Source of the DNA: Anaerolineae bacterium
GTDB lineage: Bacteria; Chloroflexota; Anaerolineae; Aggregatilineales; Phototrophicaceae
Assembly (NCBI GenBank): GCA_022823945.1
Contig: JAJEBK010000022.1
Span: 62,001 to 126,000, forward strand
Direction: 5' to 3'
DNA: 64,000 bases
This document shows positions 51,205 through 60,277 of the stretch, piece after piece (the first letter of the stretch is position 1; the number at the start of each line of letters is the position of its first letter). The notes beneath the pieces were generated by a model. It was given only the letters and a program-made list of their open reading frames with translations. It made no database searches and was not told where the DNA came from. The position numbers were made by a program, and so were the translations under genes.

Positions 51205-52359
51205 ATGGTGAGTCCAAATCGACCGACAGTGCAAGCGCTGCAGCCGAGCTTGATTCGCAAATTAGCGAATGCCGCCATGAATCGCGCCGATGTCATTCCG
51301 CTTTGGTTTGGCGAGCCAGACAAACCGACGCCCCTTTTCATCCGCGAAGCCGCCAAAGATGCCATCGACGAGGGGCAGACTTTCTACCAGCCCAACCTGG
51401 GCATCCCGCCGCTGCGAGAAGCGCTGGCAAATTATATGAACGATCTCTATGGCACGCGCTTGACAGCTGCCAATATCGGCGTGACTCCCTCGGGCATGAC
51501 GGCGTTGTCGCTGGCGCTGCAGTGTATTGTGGCTGGTGGGGACAGCGTGCTCGTGCCTTCGCCCGTTTGGCCCAACCTGCCTGCCGCCGCCGAGATCCTG
51601 GGCGCGAATATCATCCGCGTATCGTTGCGTCCGCGTGATGATGCCTGGCAGCTCGATCTGGATGAGCTCTTCGCAGCCGCCCAGCCCAACACCAGCGCCC
51701 TGCTGCTCAACTCGCCCAATAATCCGACCGGCTGGATGCTGGAAGATGCCGAGCAGCAGCGCATCCTCGATTTCTGCCGCGAACGCGATATCTGGCTGAT
51801 CGCCGATGAAGTCTATGCGCGCATCGTCTATGACCGAGCTTATGCGCCCAGCTTCGCCGACAAAGTCAACGAAGATGACAAATACTTGATTGTCAACAGC
51901 TTTTCCAAATCCTGGGCGATGACTGGTTGGCGTCTGGGCTGGCTGACGGGTCCGCGCTCACTGATGCAGACGCTGGAGATGGTTTCCGAGTTCAATTTCT
52001 CATGCATCTTCGCGCCCACGCAGATCGCCGGCATCACAGCGCTGCAAGAAGGCGAGGCTTTTCTGAGCGAGTCGCTGGAGCGTTATGCCGCCGCCCGCAA
52101 CCTGGTGGCAGAGACTTTCGCCGGGTTGCCCCGCGTCGTTTGCCCACTACCCAGCGGCACCTTTTATATGTTTTTCGCGGTGGATGGCGTGTCGGACAGC
52201 TATGACTTCGCGCGCAGACTGCTGCTCGAATGTGGCGTCGGCCTGGCACCCGGCGCAGCTTTTGGACCCCAGGGCGAAGGCTACTTGCGTCTGTGTTATG
52301 CCGCAGAATTGTCGGCGCTGGAACGCGCGCTGGAACAAATGCGACCGCTGCTGCGTTAG
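51205..52359 (+). CDS. Class I/II PLP aminotransferase
   Basis: Fold-type I aminotransferase. The N-terminal VIPLWFGEPDKPTPLFIREAA is aspartate/aromatic aminotransferase-like; further motifs are GVTPSGMTALSLALQ, LLNSPNNPTGWML, WLIADEVYARIVYD and the PLP lysine in NSFSKSWAMTGWRLGWLTGP (Lys235). The Arg binding the substrate carboxylate is expected in YLRLCYA near the end. Length 384 aa, normal. It begins 4 nt after the second permease, so it may be co-transcribed with the importer. Its 3' end overlaps the convergent dipeptidase by 4 bp. The amino acid used is unknown. Confidence 0.9.
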   Translation: MVSPNRPTVQALQPSLIRKLANAAMNRADVIPLWFGEPDKPTPLFIREAAKDAIDEGQTFYQPNLGIPPLREALANYMNDLYGTRLTAANIGVTPSGMTALSLALQCIVAGGDSVLVPSPVWPNLPAAAEILGANIIRVSLRPRDDAWQLDLDELFAAAQPNTSALLLNSPNNPTGWMLEDAEQQRILDFCRERDIWLIADEVYARIVYDRAYAPSFADKVNEDDKYLIVNSFSKSWAMTGWRLGWLTGPRSLMQTLEMVSEFNFSCIFAPTQIAGITALQEGEAFLSESLERYAAARNLVAETFAGLPRVVCPLPSGTFYMFFAVDGVSDSYDFARRLLLECGVGLAPGAAFGPQGEGYLRLCYAAELSALERALEQMRPLLR

Positions 52360-53432
52360 CCGTCCCAAGCCCCAAACAGCAGGCGCAGCCAATTGCCGTG
52401 CAATATGTTGGCGATATCGTCCGCCGTGTATCCGCGCGCAGCCAGTTTGCCCGGCAGCAGTTGGAAGTCGGCGATGGTATCCAGGTCGCAGGGAGATTGC
52501 TCGCGCCCGAAGCCGCCATCCAGGTCGCTGCCAATGGCGGCATGTTTGCTATTGCCCGCCAATTGGCAGATGTGGTCGATATGGTCGATGACCGTGTCGA
52601 TGGTGACGCCGGCGTTGCTCGTGCCCTTGATGAAGCCCGGCTGCAGCATCCACACATCAAATGCCGCGCCGATCACGCCATCCCGCTCGACGATGAAAGC
52701 CAGCTGCTCATCGCTGAATTGCCGCTGATGTGGCACCAGCGCCCGGCAATTGTTGTGGCTCGCCAACAGCGGTCCTTCATAGAGATTCGCGGCTTCCCAA
52801 AATGCCTGGTCGCTCAGGTGCGTCATGTCCAAAGCCATGCCCAGGCGCATCATCTCGCGCAGCAAAGGCGCGCCCAGCCCGGTCAGCCCGAGTTCGGTGC
52901 CAGTGCCGCCGGCATAACGGCCTGGTCCGTAGTGCGTCGGTCCCAGCAGCCGCAAGCCGGCCTCCCACCAAGCCGCCAGCTGATCTGGCTCGCGGATGGG
53001 GTCTGCGCCTTCCATACTGATGACGAAGCCCAACGGCGGCACTGCGGTTTGATCTGCGCCCGCTTCTTCCCAGGCACTCCACTCGGCGATATGCGCGCGC
53101 AGGCTTTCGGCGCTTTCAATAATGCGCGCATGTCTATCCAGCTCCAGCCCGCGGTAATAGGCCAGTTGCCCCTGGGCCATGCCATAGGCTTGCGCCTGCG
53201 ATTCATAATCCATGTGCGCCACCTTGTGGCCAGTCGAACGCGCCAACAGCGTCGCAAAGCACAGCGCGACCCGCCCACGCCGCATCTCTGGCAGCGCGAC
53301 CGTGTTTTTGGCGCGGCCCTTGCCTGGCACGCCCGCCTCGTTGGCGCGGATGGTATACGCCGACTGCCGCAGATCACGATTCCACTGCAGCGCGTTCAAA
53401 GACAGATCGAGGTGCGCGTCTATGACCAGCAT
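52356..53432 (-). CDS. Membrane dipeptidase-family metallohydrolase (M19)
   Basis: Renal-dipeptidase-type zinc enzyme that splits dipeptides, often those with a D-residue at the C-terminus. Metal motif HLDLS at residues 7-11 (family HxD), the bridging Glu in ISMEGADPIREPDQL, His in LTHLSDQAFWEA and HNNCRALVPHQRQFSD (SHxNxR motif appears as ASHNNCRAL), Asp near GSDLDGGFG. 358 aa with no signal peptide, so cytosolic. It begins a minus-strand pair with the D-threonine-aldolase-like gene (25-bp gap), which supports a D-amino-acid theme. Confidence 0.9.
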   Translation of the reverse strand: MLVIDAHLDLSLNALQWNRDLRQSAYTIRANEAGVPGKGRAKNTVALPEMRRGRVALCFATLLARSTGHKVAHMDYESQAQAYGMAQGQLAYYRGLELDRHARIIESAESLRAHIAEWSAWEEAGADQTAVPPLGFVISMEGADPIREPDQLAAWWEAGLRLLGPTHYGPGRYAGGTGTELGLTGLGAPLLREMMRLGMALDMTHLSDQAFWEAANLYEGPLLASHNNCRALVPHQRQFSDEQLAFIVERDGVIGAAFDVWMLQPGFIKGTSNAGVTIDTVIDHIDHICQLAGNSKHAAIGSDLDGGFGREQSPCDLDTIADFQLLPGKLAARGYTADDIANILHGNWLRLLFGAWDG

Positions 53433-53457
53433 CGGGACCTCCTATCTTCTCTACACC

Positions 53458-54522
53458 TCACCAGACCAATCCTCGCGCAGCCACATCCCACACTTGCTCA
53501 ATCGTGCCGCCACGCACGCCAAAGAGCCGATTGTGCAGGTTGGTCACCACACAGGTGTGGACAGGGATGATATGCAAAATATCGCCCACAGCGGGGCTGG
53601 CCGCGCAGGCGCTGAAATCGACATAGCCATGCTCCTCGTTGACCTGGCGCAAGCGCGCATCGGGGAACTCTTCTATGTAGCCATAACGCCCGCCGACTGT
53701 TTCTGAATGAATCGACTTGCTGCCGGCATCCAGGATGACGCGGCTGGCTTCGTTGGCGCTGACGACCGTGGTTCGCACGCGCATGGCGCAATGTTCAAAT
53801 GTCGTATATTGCTGGCTGACGCTGTTCCAATCATAAAACACATAAGTGCCCACGCGCATCTCGGTCAGCTCGGGCAGCAAATGCGCGTCTCTGATCGCGC
53901 CGCTGCCACCGCCGCTGATAGTCCTGGCCGGGATGCCAGCCTTTGTCAGCATCTCCAGCGTTTCCAACAGGCGCGGGCGGATGGCGGCATCGGACGGGTA
54001 GATCATCAAGCCAGCGAAACCCAGATTGGCGCTTGCAGAGATATGCTGTGCCAGCATCAGCGCGTCGGCGGGCGTGGTGCCCGTGCGCTTGCCCAGCGAG
54101 ACCAGCTCAACCAGCACTTCTATATGCGTTCCTGCATTCTGTGCCGCTGTGGCCAGACCATCGACCACGGCGCGGCTGTCGATCGTCACGCTGATATTGG
54201 CAGTCCGTGCCAATTCTGCCAGTCGCTGCGTTTTCCGCGCGCCCACGATGTTATACGGGATTTGAATATCGCTGAAGCCGGCCGCGGCGAAAACCTCTGC
54301 CTCGCTGACCTTTTGGCAGGCGATGCCGACCGCTCCCGCTTCCAGCTGCCGACGCGCGATATCGGGGATCTTGTGCGTTTTGATGTGCGGACGAAAGGCG
54401 ATGCCCAACTCGTCGCAGCGCGCTTGCATTGCCGCGATGTTGCGCTCCATGATGTCCAGGTCGATTAGCACGCTGGGCGTTTCCAGCGCGTCGACGCTTG
54501 CGCCGATTAGTTTGTCGCTCAC
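53458..54522 (-). CDS. D-threonine aldolase / D-serine deaminase-like PLP enzyme
   Basis: Fold-type III (alanine-racemase-like) enzyme of the DSD1/low-specificity D-threonine aldolase family. PLP lysine in RPHIKTHK (Lys48). The metal pair expected in this family is present near the end: His322 and Cys324 in [13 protein letters not shown]. Other family marks are [29 protein letters not shown] and GTYVFYDW. At 354 aa it is full length. Its ATG overlaps the pdxS stop (ATGA), so the enzyme is co-made with the PLP-synthesis protein that supplies its cofactor. Confidence 0.9.
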   Translation of the reverse strand: MSDKLIGASVDALETPSVLIDLDIMERNIAAMQARCDELGIAFRPHIKTHKIPDIARRQLEAGAVGIACQKVSEAEVFAAAGFSDIQIPYNIVGARKTQRLAELARTANISVTIDSRAVVDGLATAAQNAGTHIEVLVELVSLGKRTGTTPADALMLAQHISASANLGFAGLMIYPSDAAIRPRLLETLEMLTKAGIPARTISGGGSGAIRDAHLLPELTEMRVGTYVFYDWNSVSQQYTTFEHCAMRVRTTVVSANEASRVILDAGSKSIHSETVGGRYGYIEEFPDARLRQVNEEHGYVDFSACAASPAVGDILHIIPVHTCVVTNLHNRLFGVRGGTIEQVWDVAARGLVW

Positions 54523-55424
54523 CAGCCGCGCTTGCCCAGGATCACTTCGTCGGGCGTCACATTGATGCCGACCATGGCCTCGCCCAGGTTGCGGCTGACA
54601 TCCGCCAAAATCTGCGCGTCCTGGAAGTGCGTGACCGCTTTGACGATGGCTTTGGCGCGTTGAGCCGGGTTGCCGCTCTTGAATATGCCACTGCCGACAA
54701 AAACGCCGTCCACGCCCAGCTGCATCATCAGCGCGGCATCGGCTGGCGTGGCGACTCCACCGGCGGCGAAATTGACCACCGGCAGCCTGCCCAGCGAAGC
54801 CGTCTCCCTGACCAGGTTGTAGGGCGCGCGGATTTCTTTGGCGTAGGTGTAGAGCTCGTCCTCGTCCATGCAGCTGATGCGGCGGATTTCACCATTGACG
54901 GCGCGGGCATGGCGGACGGCTTCGACGACATCGCCGGTGCCAGCTTCGCCTTTGGTGCGCATCATGGCGGCGCCCTCGTTGATGCGGCGCAGCGCCTCGC
55001 CCAGGTTGCGGCAGCCACAAACGAATGGCACAGAGAAACCCCACTTGTTGATGTGATGCTCTTCATCGGCGGGGGTCAACACTTCGCTCTCGTCGATATA
55101 GTCGACGCCCAGCGCTTCGAGGATTTGCGCTTCCACAAAGTGCCCGATGCGCGCTTTCGCCATGACGGGGATCGATACTGCCTCTATGATGCCTTCGATC
55201 ATGTCGGGGTCGCTCATGCGCGCCACGCCGCCCTGCACACGGATATCTGCGGGCACTCGCTCCAGCGCCATGACAGCCGCCGCTCCGGCATCTTCGGCGA
55301 CTTTGGCTTGCTCGGGGGTGACCACATCCATGATCACGCCACCCTTGAGCATCTGTGCCAAGCCGCGCTTCACCTTGTCCGTGCCGGTCGCATTTGGAGT
55401 AGGCTGCTGACCATTGGTAGCCAT
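54519..55424 (-). CDS. pdxS: Pyridoxal 5'-phosphate synthase, PdxS subunit
   Basis: Synthase subunit making PLP from ribose 5-phosphate, glyceraldehyde 3-phosphate and ammonia; normally fed by the glutaminase PdxT. Very conserved: [23 protein letters not shown] at the N-terminus with the catalytic Lys in [56 protein letters not shown], and [20 protein letters not shown]. At 301 aa it is normal. The start has AGGTGA upstream and a promoter at 55465-55494. pdxT is not in the window. Confidence 0.96.
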   Translation of the reverse strand: MATNGQQPTPNATGTDKVKRGLAQMLKGGVIMDVVTPEQAKVAEDAGAAAVMALERVPADIRVQGGVARMSDPDMIEGIIEAVSIPVMAKARIGHFVEAQILEALGVDYIDESEVLTPADEEHHINKWGFSVPFVCGCRNLGEALRRINEGAAMMRTKGEAGTGDVVEAVRHARAVNGEIRRISCMDEDELYTYAKEIRAPYNLVRETASLGRLPVVNFAAGGVATPADAALMMQLGVDGVFVGSGIFKSGNPAQRAKAIVKAVTHFQDAQILADVSRNLGEAMVGINVTPDEVILGKRGW

Positions 55425-55464
55425 GTCTTCACCTCGCTTCTATTTTCGCGCTGGCATCCATGCT

Positions 55465-55494
55465 AATATACGCCAGCCGAACCAGTTATGTCCA
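55465..55494 (-). promoter_or_regulatory. Promoter of pdxS
   Basis: On the minus strand: -35 TGGACA (55489-55494), 18-bp spacer, -10 TATATT (55465-55470), about 40 nt before the ATG. It would drive pdxS and the two genes behind it. Confidence 0.65.
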
Positions 55495-55575
55495 TTGCAG
55501 TCCAATTATAGATTCAGGGACTGAATCGGGCAATATTTGTCGCATGACTGTGCAAAGGACAGGGCTTCGCCAGCT

Positions 55576-56205
55576 ATGCGCGACATCCGCATCGAGACCA
55601 TAGAGCCGCGTCATGCCACCGCGCTTGAGCAGTTGCAGCGCGCGTGTTTCCCCACGCTTGCGGACAGCGAATTGATGAATGCGCGGCATTTTCGCAATCA
55701 TTGCCGCCTCTTCCCCGAAGGCAATTTCGTCGCGCTGACGGAAGAGCGGGTTATCGGCTTGGGCTCCGGCTTTTTGACCGACTTCGACTTTGATGATGCC
55801 CAGCACAATTTCCAGGAGATCATCGACGGCGGTTGGTACAGTCAGCATGACCCGGCCGGCGATTGGTATTACGGCGGCGACATCAGCGTGCATCCCGACT
55901 GGCGGCGGCGCGGCGTTGGCTCGCGGTTGTATGCGGCGCGCAAAGGCATCGTCCGACAGCTCAACCGGCGTGGCATTGTGGCGGGCGGGCTGATCCCCGG
56001 CTTCGCTGCGCACAAACAAGCCATGACGCCGCAAGACTATGTCGACAAGGTGGTGCAGGGGCAACTGCGCGACAACACCTTGTCTTTTCAGCTGGGACGC
56101 GGCTTTGTTGTGCGTGGATTGCTGCGCGACTATATCGAGGACGAAGCCAGCGACAACTGGGCGACGTTGATTGTCTGGCACAACCCCGATTATCGCGCGG
56201 TCTAA
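55576..56205 (+). CDS. GNAT acetyltransferase
   Basis: N-acetyltransferase with a good acetyl-CoA loop: DISVHPDWRRRGVGSRLYAAR. It carries the features of the larger paralogue at 62148: WYYGGD before the loop (WLYGAE there), AMTPQDYVDKVVQGQLRD (AMDVVEYGERVIAGEIKD there) and the ending VWHNPDYRAV (VWENPDYVEG there). ATG at 55576 matches the start of the domain; no strong ribosome site. 209 aa. It meets the VanZ-like gene tail to tail with 4 bp overlap. Substrate unknown, though the position near polyamine transport genes is notable. Confidence 0.85.
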   Translation: MRDIRIETIEPRHATALEQLQRACFPTLADSELMNARHFRNHCRLFPEGNFVALTEERVIGLGSGFLTDFDFDDAQHNFQEIIDGGWYSQHDPAGDWYYGGDISVHPDWRRRGVGSRLYAARKGIVRQLNRRGIVAGGLIPGFAAHKQAMTPQDYVDKVVQGQLRDNTLSFQLGRGFVVRGLLRDYIEDEASDNWATLIVWHNPDYRAV

Positions 56206-56612
56206 TTTGGGCGAGTCGCCGCCTCGCCCCTACTGGATATCACACGCGCGGCCATCAAAGCGCCGGCGATGTTCGCGCCGATATCCAGCCAGGACGCATG
56301 ACGGTCGGGCGTATAGCCTTGCGCCAACTCGGTGAAGCAACCCAGCGCAAGTGAAATGATCACAGCTGCGAGCAGGCTGGTTTGCAGATTGAAGCGCGCC
56401 ACAAGCGCCCATGTCCACAGGCTGCAGGTAAAGGCAAAGGCGGCCAGATGCGCCGCGCCGAACGCCAGCTCGCGCAATAGGGTATTTTCGCCTTCGGGGA
56501 TGCCCAGGTCGAGCAGTGGGTCGGCTTCGGGCTGGAGCAGCAGCAGGCAGAGCAGCGCCGTCCAGCCGAGCGCCAGGCAACCACGCAGCGCCAGCGCCAG
56601 CCACTTACTCAT
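56202..56612 (-). CDS. VanZ-family membrane protein
   Basis: Small four-helix membrane protein of the VanZ type. Helices: LALALRGCLALGWTALLCLL, LAFGAAHLAAFAFTCSLW, LLAAVIISLALGCFTELAQG, and WLDIGANIAGALMAARV. The conserved VanZ residues (Glu in CFTELAQ, Asp in HASWLDIGANIAGA) are present. Its role is poorly known; in VanA gene clusters the founder raises teicoplanin tolerance. The C-terminal SSRGEAATRPN is encoded by a palindromic repeat of family 2. It starts 8 nt inside the end of the RdhA-like gene. Confidence 0.85.
   Translation of the reverse strand: MSKWLALALRGCLALGWTALLCLLLLQPEADPLLDLGIPEGENTLLRELAFGAAHLAAFAFTCSLWTWALVARFNLQTSLLAAVIISLALGCFTELAQGYTPDRHASWLDIGANIAGALMAARVISSRGEAATRPN
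56209..56233. repeat. Hairpin repeat, family 2, copy 3
   Basis: GGGCGAGTCGCC followed by GCCTCGCCCCTAC. Read on the minus strand it is GTAGGGGCGA, 9-nt centre, TCGCCC, like the copies at 25.8 and 36.8 kb. It encodes the last residues of the VanZ-like protein. Confidence 0.65.
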
Positions 56613-57825
56613 CAGCAGTCCGCCGCCACCACCAGCCAGCCGTTTTGCGTCCGCCGTATTTTAGTTTTTCGTCCAGCCACAGCGCCAGCCGCCGCCAGCG
56701 ATTGCCCAACATCCAGCCCAGGAGTCGGTTGAAGAGCTTGCTGAAGTCTTTGTTGTAGGGGCAGACGCGGATGCAAATCGAACAATCGGTGCCTTGATTC
56801 GCCCAAAACTGAAAGCAGCGCCTGGCATCGATCGTCCATTTCTTGACGCCTTGCAGGTGCGAGATGCTGTTGGGCGTTTCGAAAGTCGGCGCATCGAAAG
56901 GAATCGCCTTGACCGGGCAGCCATCACTGCAGCGGCGGCAGATATGGCAGGTTTCCGTAACGCCGAAGTCGATGGGTTCGTCAGCCAGCAGCGGCAGATC
57001 GGTGAAGATTTTGGCGATGCGCACGCGCGGACCAAATTGCGGCGTAATCAGCAAGCCATGGCGTCCGTATTGACCCAGCCCAGCCTGGATCGCCAGCGGG
57101 ATAGACAGCGCTGTGTCGTTGAGGCTGGCGACAGCGCGATAACCAAGATTGCGGATGTACTGCGCCACCGAAAGCGCGCCGATGATGTCGCGGCTGTAAC
57201 CTTGTCCTGTTGCCGCCCCGCTCAACGCCGATGGCACCGTGCGGATGGTTTCGTGATCCATCTCGTTGACGATGACGACCACATGCGTCAAGCCAGCGGG
57301 CAGGTCCAGCTCTTTGTCGCGCAGCAACTGGCGGCTGTAATTGTGCGTATAAACCCAGCGCTCGTCAAATTCGCAGATGCCTACCGCATCGCAGCCCAGG
57401 AAGGTCGCAGCCCGTTTCAACTCAGCGCTGTGCTGCTCGGGCGGGGCGATATGCTGACGCGTCGCGCCTTCGCGGAACATGGTATAGCTGTCCAGGAAGC
57501 CTTCTTTGCGGTCGTCGGAAAGCTCCAGCAGGTCGGCGGTGAAATCGGCGATGTACCAGGCGGCGTTGCGCAGGGCATAATCACGATGTTGAAAGCCCTC
57601 GATCTTGCGGAATTGCGCGAGGTCGGTGAAATAGGATTCGAAGAATTTTTGCGCCCGCTGCGAGCGCACTTCATCATCCCAAACAGCGCGGTTGAACATG
57701 TCGTACTTCTGGTTGAAGCGCTCGAATTCGTCTGTGACCACGAAGCCCGTCTTGGCATCAAGCGGCTGACGAGCGCCGCCATTGATGGTCGGGATCTGGT
57801 CGGGAGCGAGCAGGCTCTCTGGCAT
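56605..57825 (-). CDS. Soluble reductive-dehalogenase-like corrinoid/iron-sulfur protein
   Basis: RdhA-family protein. Corrinoid-domain features: FLGCDAVGICEFDERWVYT, then IPLAIQAGLGQYGRHGLLIT and GPRVRIAKIFTDLPLLADEPI. Two [4Fe-4S] motifs: CHICRRCSDGCP (about residues 288-299) and CSICIRVCP (about 345-353). There is no twin-arginine signal and no RdhB gene nearby, so it is probably cytosolic and not respiratory. Known soluble homologues carry out catabolic dehalogenation; an epoxyqueuosine-reductase-like role is the alternative, but the motifs are closer to RdhA. 406 aa. It starts 7 nt after the potA stop. Confidence 0.8.
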   Translation of the reverse strand: MPESLLAPDQIPTINGGARQPLDAKTGFVVTDEFERFNQKYDMFNRAVWDDEVRSQRAQKFFESYFTDLAQFRKIEGFQHRDYALRNAAWYIADFTADLLELSDDRKEGFLDSYTMFREGATRQHIAPPEQHSAELKRAATFLGCDAVGICEFDERWVYTHNYSRQLLRDKELDLPAGLTHVVVIVNEMDHETIRTVPSALSGAATGQGYSRDIIGALSVAQYIRNLGYRAVASLNDTALSIPLAIQAGLGQYGRHGLLITPQFGPRVRIAKIFTDLPLLADEPIDFGVTETCHICRRCSDGCPVKAIPFDAPTFETPNSISHLQGVKKWTIDARRCFQFWANQGTDCSICIRVCPYNKDFSKLFNRLLGWMLGNRWRRLALWLDEKLKYGGRKTAGWWWRRTADE

Positions 57826-57832
57826 AGCAGCC

Positions 57833-58948
57833 TCAGTGATCCAAAATTGTCGTGCTGGTCTCGCCCCAGCTTGCTGTGACTGCCTGCCCGATAGAAAAAG
57901 CGGCTTTGGGCAAATCGTCTATATTCTGCAGGCGCGCCACCAGCTCGATGTTCTCGCCGATCTGCAGTGTGAAACGCGTATCTGTGCCGATGTACTGGCT
58001 GTCGACCAGCGTGGCGGAAAGCGATGTCATGCCCGCTCCAGCCGGTCCGGCGTCGGCGCGGCTGATGCTGATGCGCTCGGGACGAATCGCCACCAGCACC
58101 GGACCGCCTTCCGAGGCCAGCGTGTCGGAAAGCTGGGCGCGGATGACCGCGTCGTTCATTAGTTTAACCATGCCAAAACCCGCTTCGCCGCGTTCCAGCA
58201 GCGTGCCATCAACGAAGTTGGTCTCGCCAATAAAATCGGCCACGAAGTGCGTGCCCGGCCGCTCGTAGATTTCTTTGGGCGTGCCGACTTGCAGCATTTC
58301 GCCATGGTTCATCACAGCGATGCGATCGGCCATGGTGATAGCTTCTTCCTGGTCGTGCGTGACATAAATGAAAGTGATGCCCACATCCCGCTGCAGCGCC
58401 TTCAATTCGACCTGCATATTCTTGCGCAGTTTCAAGTCCAGCGCGCCCAGCGGCTCGTCCAGCAGCAGCACAGCCGGCTGTTTGACCAGCGCCCGCGCCA
58501 GCGCCACACGTTGCTGCTGCCCGCCAGAAAGCTGATGCGGCCTGCGCCCACCCACGCCCGGCAGCCGCACCTGCTCCAACGATTCCAGCGCGCGTTTTTG
58601 CGCCTCTTTTTTCTCAACGCCTTCCATCTGCAAGCCGAACATGATGTTCTGTTCGACCGTCAGGTGGGGGAAGAGCGCATAATCCTGAAAGACCGTGTTG
58701 ACAGGCCGGTGGTACGCCGGGATGCCTTGCATGGCTCGCCCGCGAATCAGCACCTGGCCGGCCGTGGGCTGTTCAAAACCAGCGATCAAGCGCAGGGTGG
58801 TCGTCTTGCCACAGCCGCTGGGACCAAGCAGCGCGAAGAACTCGCCATCGGCGATCTGCACGCTGACATGGTCCACCGCCCGCACGCGCCCCGCGCCCGA
58901 TTCAAAATCTTTGACGATGTCGATCAGTTCGACGTCGGTTGCTGTCAT
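57833..58948 (-). CDS. potA: Polyamine ABC transporter ATPase PotA
   Basis: ATPase of the spermidine/putrescine importer. Walker A GPSGCGKTT (near residues 40-48), signature LSGGQQQRVALARALV, Walker B VLLLDEPLGALD, then the His switch (YVTHDQEEAI). The C-terminal TOBE domain has VLVAIRPERISISR. 371 aa, standard. ATG at 58948 has GAGGTAG upstream; a longer TTG start at 58978 would run into the repeat. Fourth pot gene in order B, C, D, A on the minus strand, separated from potD by 218 bp filled with repeats. Confidence 0.94.
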   Translation of the reverse strand: MTATDVELIDIVKDFESGAGRVRAVDHVSVQIADGEFFALLGPSGCGKTTTLRLIAGFEQPTAGQVLIRGRAMQGIPAYHRPVNTVFQDYALFPHLTVEQNIMFGLQMEGVEKKEAQKRALESLEQVRLPGVGGRRPHQLSGGQQQRVALARALVKQPAVLLLDEPLGALDLKLRKNMQVELKALQRDVGITFIYVTHDQEEAITMADRIAVMNHGEMLQVGTPKEIYERPGTHFVADFIGETNFVDGTLLERGEAGFGMVKLMNDAVIRAQLSDTLASEGGPVLVAIRPERISISRADAGPAGAGMTSLSATLVDSQYIGTDTRFTLQIGENIELVARLQNIDDLPKAAFSIGQAVTASWGETSTTILDH

Positions 58949-59166
58949 CAGCGCAACTACCTCATACCTCTCCCTCAACCTGTCCCCGAAGCATCAGGGA
59001 GGGGAGTTTAGGGCGCTATTCTGCCATCATATTGACAGAATCTGCGCGTACTTTGCCTCCCCCTGACCTGTCGGGGGGACTGAGGAGGGTAACAAATGCC
59101 AAACCCGCTTGCCCAAGACTCCCCTCCCTGATGCTTCGGGGAGGGGCCGGGGATGGGGTAGACGGT
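58949..59166. repeat. Three copies of GC-rich palindromic repeat, family 1 (C1-C3)
   Basis: Between potD and potA, three repeats stand in tandem. C1 (about 58963-59010) is inverted and has CCGAAGCATCAGGGAGGGG. C2 (59055-59092) has CTCCCCCTGACC then TGTCGGGGGGACTGAGGA. C3 (59118-59165) has CTCCCCTCCC, TGATGCTTC, GGGGAGGGG. Strong hairpins here lie within the operon message and may shape potA expression relative to potD. No coding sequence is seen. Confidence 0.8.
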
Positions 59167-60246
59167 CTACGCGCCCAGGAAGATCAGCAGCTCGTCCCAG
59201 GCATCGTTGATCAGCTGCTCGGCTTCTGCGCCTTTATCAATGATGACGAACAGGTTCGCCATCTGGTCGGCCGGCGGGAAGACCGTCGGATCAGCCAGAA
59301 TCTCTTCGTCGATATAACCCGAGTCGATCGAGGCTTGGTTCGGCGAGGCGTACCAGATGTAGTTCGTCAAGTCCGCGCCGACCTTGGCATCGAGGATGTA
59401 GTCCATAAAGACCATGGCCAGCTCGGGGTTGGGCGCATCGACAGGGATGGCCATATTGTCGAACCAGACATTGCCCACGCCGCCGGGCAAGACATAGGCA
59501 TAATCCTCGCATTCGCAGTCCCACAGAATCTGCGAAATGTCGCCGCTATATTCGACCGCTACATCGACTTCGCCGCGCTCGAGCAGCACCTGCCCGTCAT
59601 CGGCGGCGACCGTTACGACATTGCTGCCACGCTCGATGAGATAATCGCGCGCTTCGTTGATTTCGTCGCTGTCAGTTGTGTTGGGGTCATAGCCCAAAAT
59701 CGTCAGCGCGATGCCAAACATCGAGTCGCGGTCGTCAATCCAGGCAACATTGCCTTCATACGTCCAAATGTCGTCCCAGCTGCTGATGCCATCGGGGAAG
59801 GCAGCGGTGCGATAGCCAACGCCCAAGGTGCCCCACTGATAGGGCAGGGAGTACCTATTCTCGGGATCGAAGGCGGGCGCGAGGAAGTCTTCGACAACAT
59901 TGGCTACATTGGGGATCATCTCCAGGTCAATCGGGATGAGCAGCATTTCTTCCGCCATACGTTGCACGGTGCCGCCGCTGGGCACGACCAAGTCATAGCC
60001 CGGGTTGCCCTGGCGGATGCGCGCCAGCATGGCTTCGTTGCTCTCGTAGATGTCGTAATTGACCGTGACGCCGCAAGCCGCCTCGAAGTTGGGCACAGTG
60101 TCTTCCGCGATATAGGTCGACCAATTGAAGATGCTCAATGTCTGGCCTGCATAGCCTTCGGGGCAAGTCCAGGCCGCCATGTCATCATCTGCGGCAGCCG
60201 GCGCAAGCAGCAAGCCTGCCAGTATCAATAGCAGCAAGTGTTTCAT
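59167..60246 (-). CDS. potD: Polyamine ABC transporter substrate-binding protein PotD
   Basis: Extracellular spermidine/putrescine-binding protein. Signal peptide MKHLLLLILAGLLLAPAAA. Mature protein begins near WTCPEGYAGQTLSIFNWSTY, the typical PotD NWxxY opening, followed by FEAACGVTVNYDIYESNEAMLARI, YDLVVPSGGTVQRMAEE and, later, VDAPNPELAMVFMDYIL. At 359 aa it is normal. ATG at 60246 follows GAGGAGG. It lies 31 bp after potC. An in-family role in polyamine uptake is well supported, while the choice between spermidine and putrescine is open. Confidence 0.92.
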   Translation of the reverse strand: MKHLLLLILAGLLLAPAAADDDMAAWTCPEGYAGQTLSIFNWSTYIAEDTVPNFEAACGVTVNYDIYESNEAMLARIRQGNPGYDLVVPSGGTVQRMAEEMLLIPIDLEMIPNVANVVEDFLAPAFDPENRYSLPYQWGTLGVGYRTAAFPDGISSWDDIWTYEGNVAWIDDRDSMFGIALTILGYDPNTTDSDEINEARDYLIERGSNVVTVAADDGQVLLERGEVDVAVEYSGDISQILWDCECEDYAYVLPGGVGNVWFDNMAIPVDAPNPELAMVFMDYILDAKVGADLTNYIWYASPNQASIDSGYIDEEILADPTVFPPADQMANLFVIIDKGAEAEQLINDAWDELLIFLGA

Positions 60247-60277
60247 GTCTATCCTCCTCAACGAGTGTCAAAATGGA

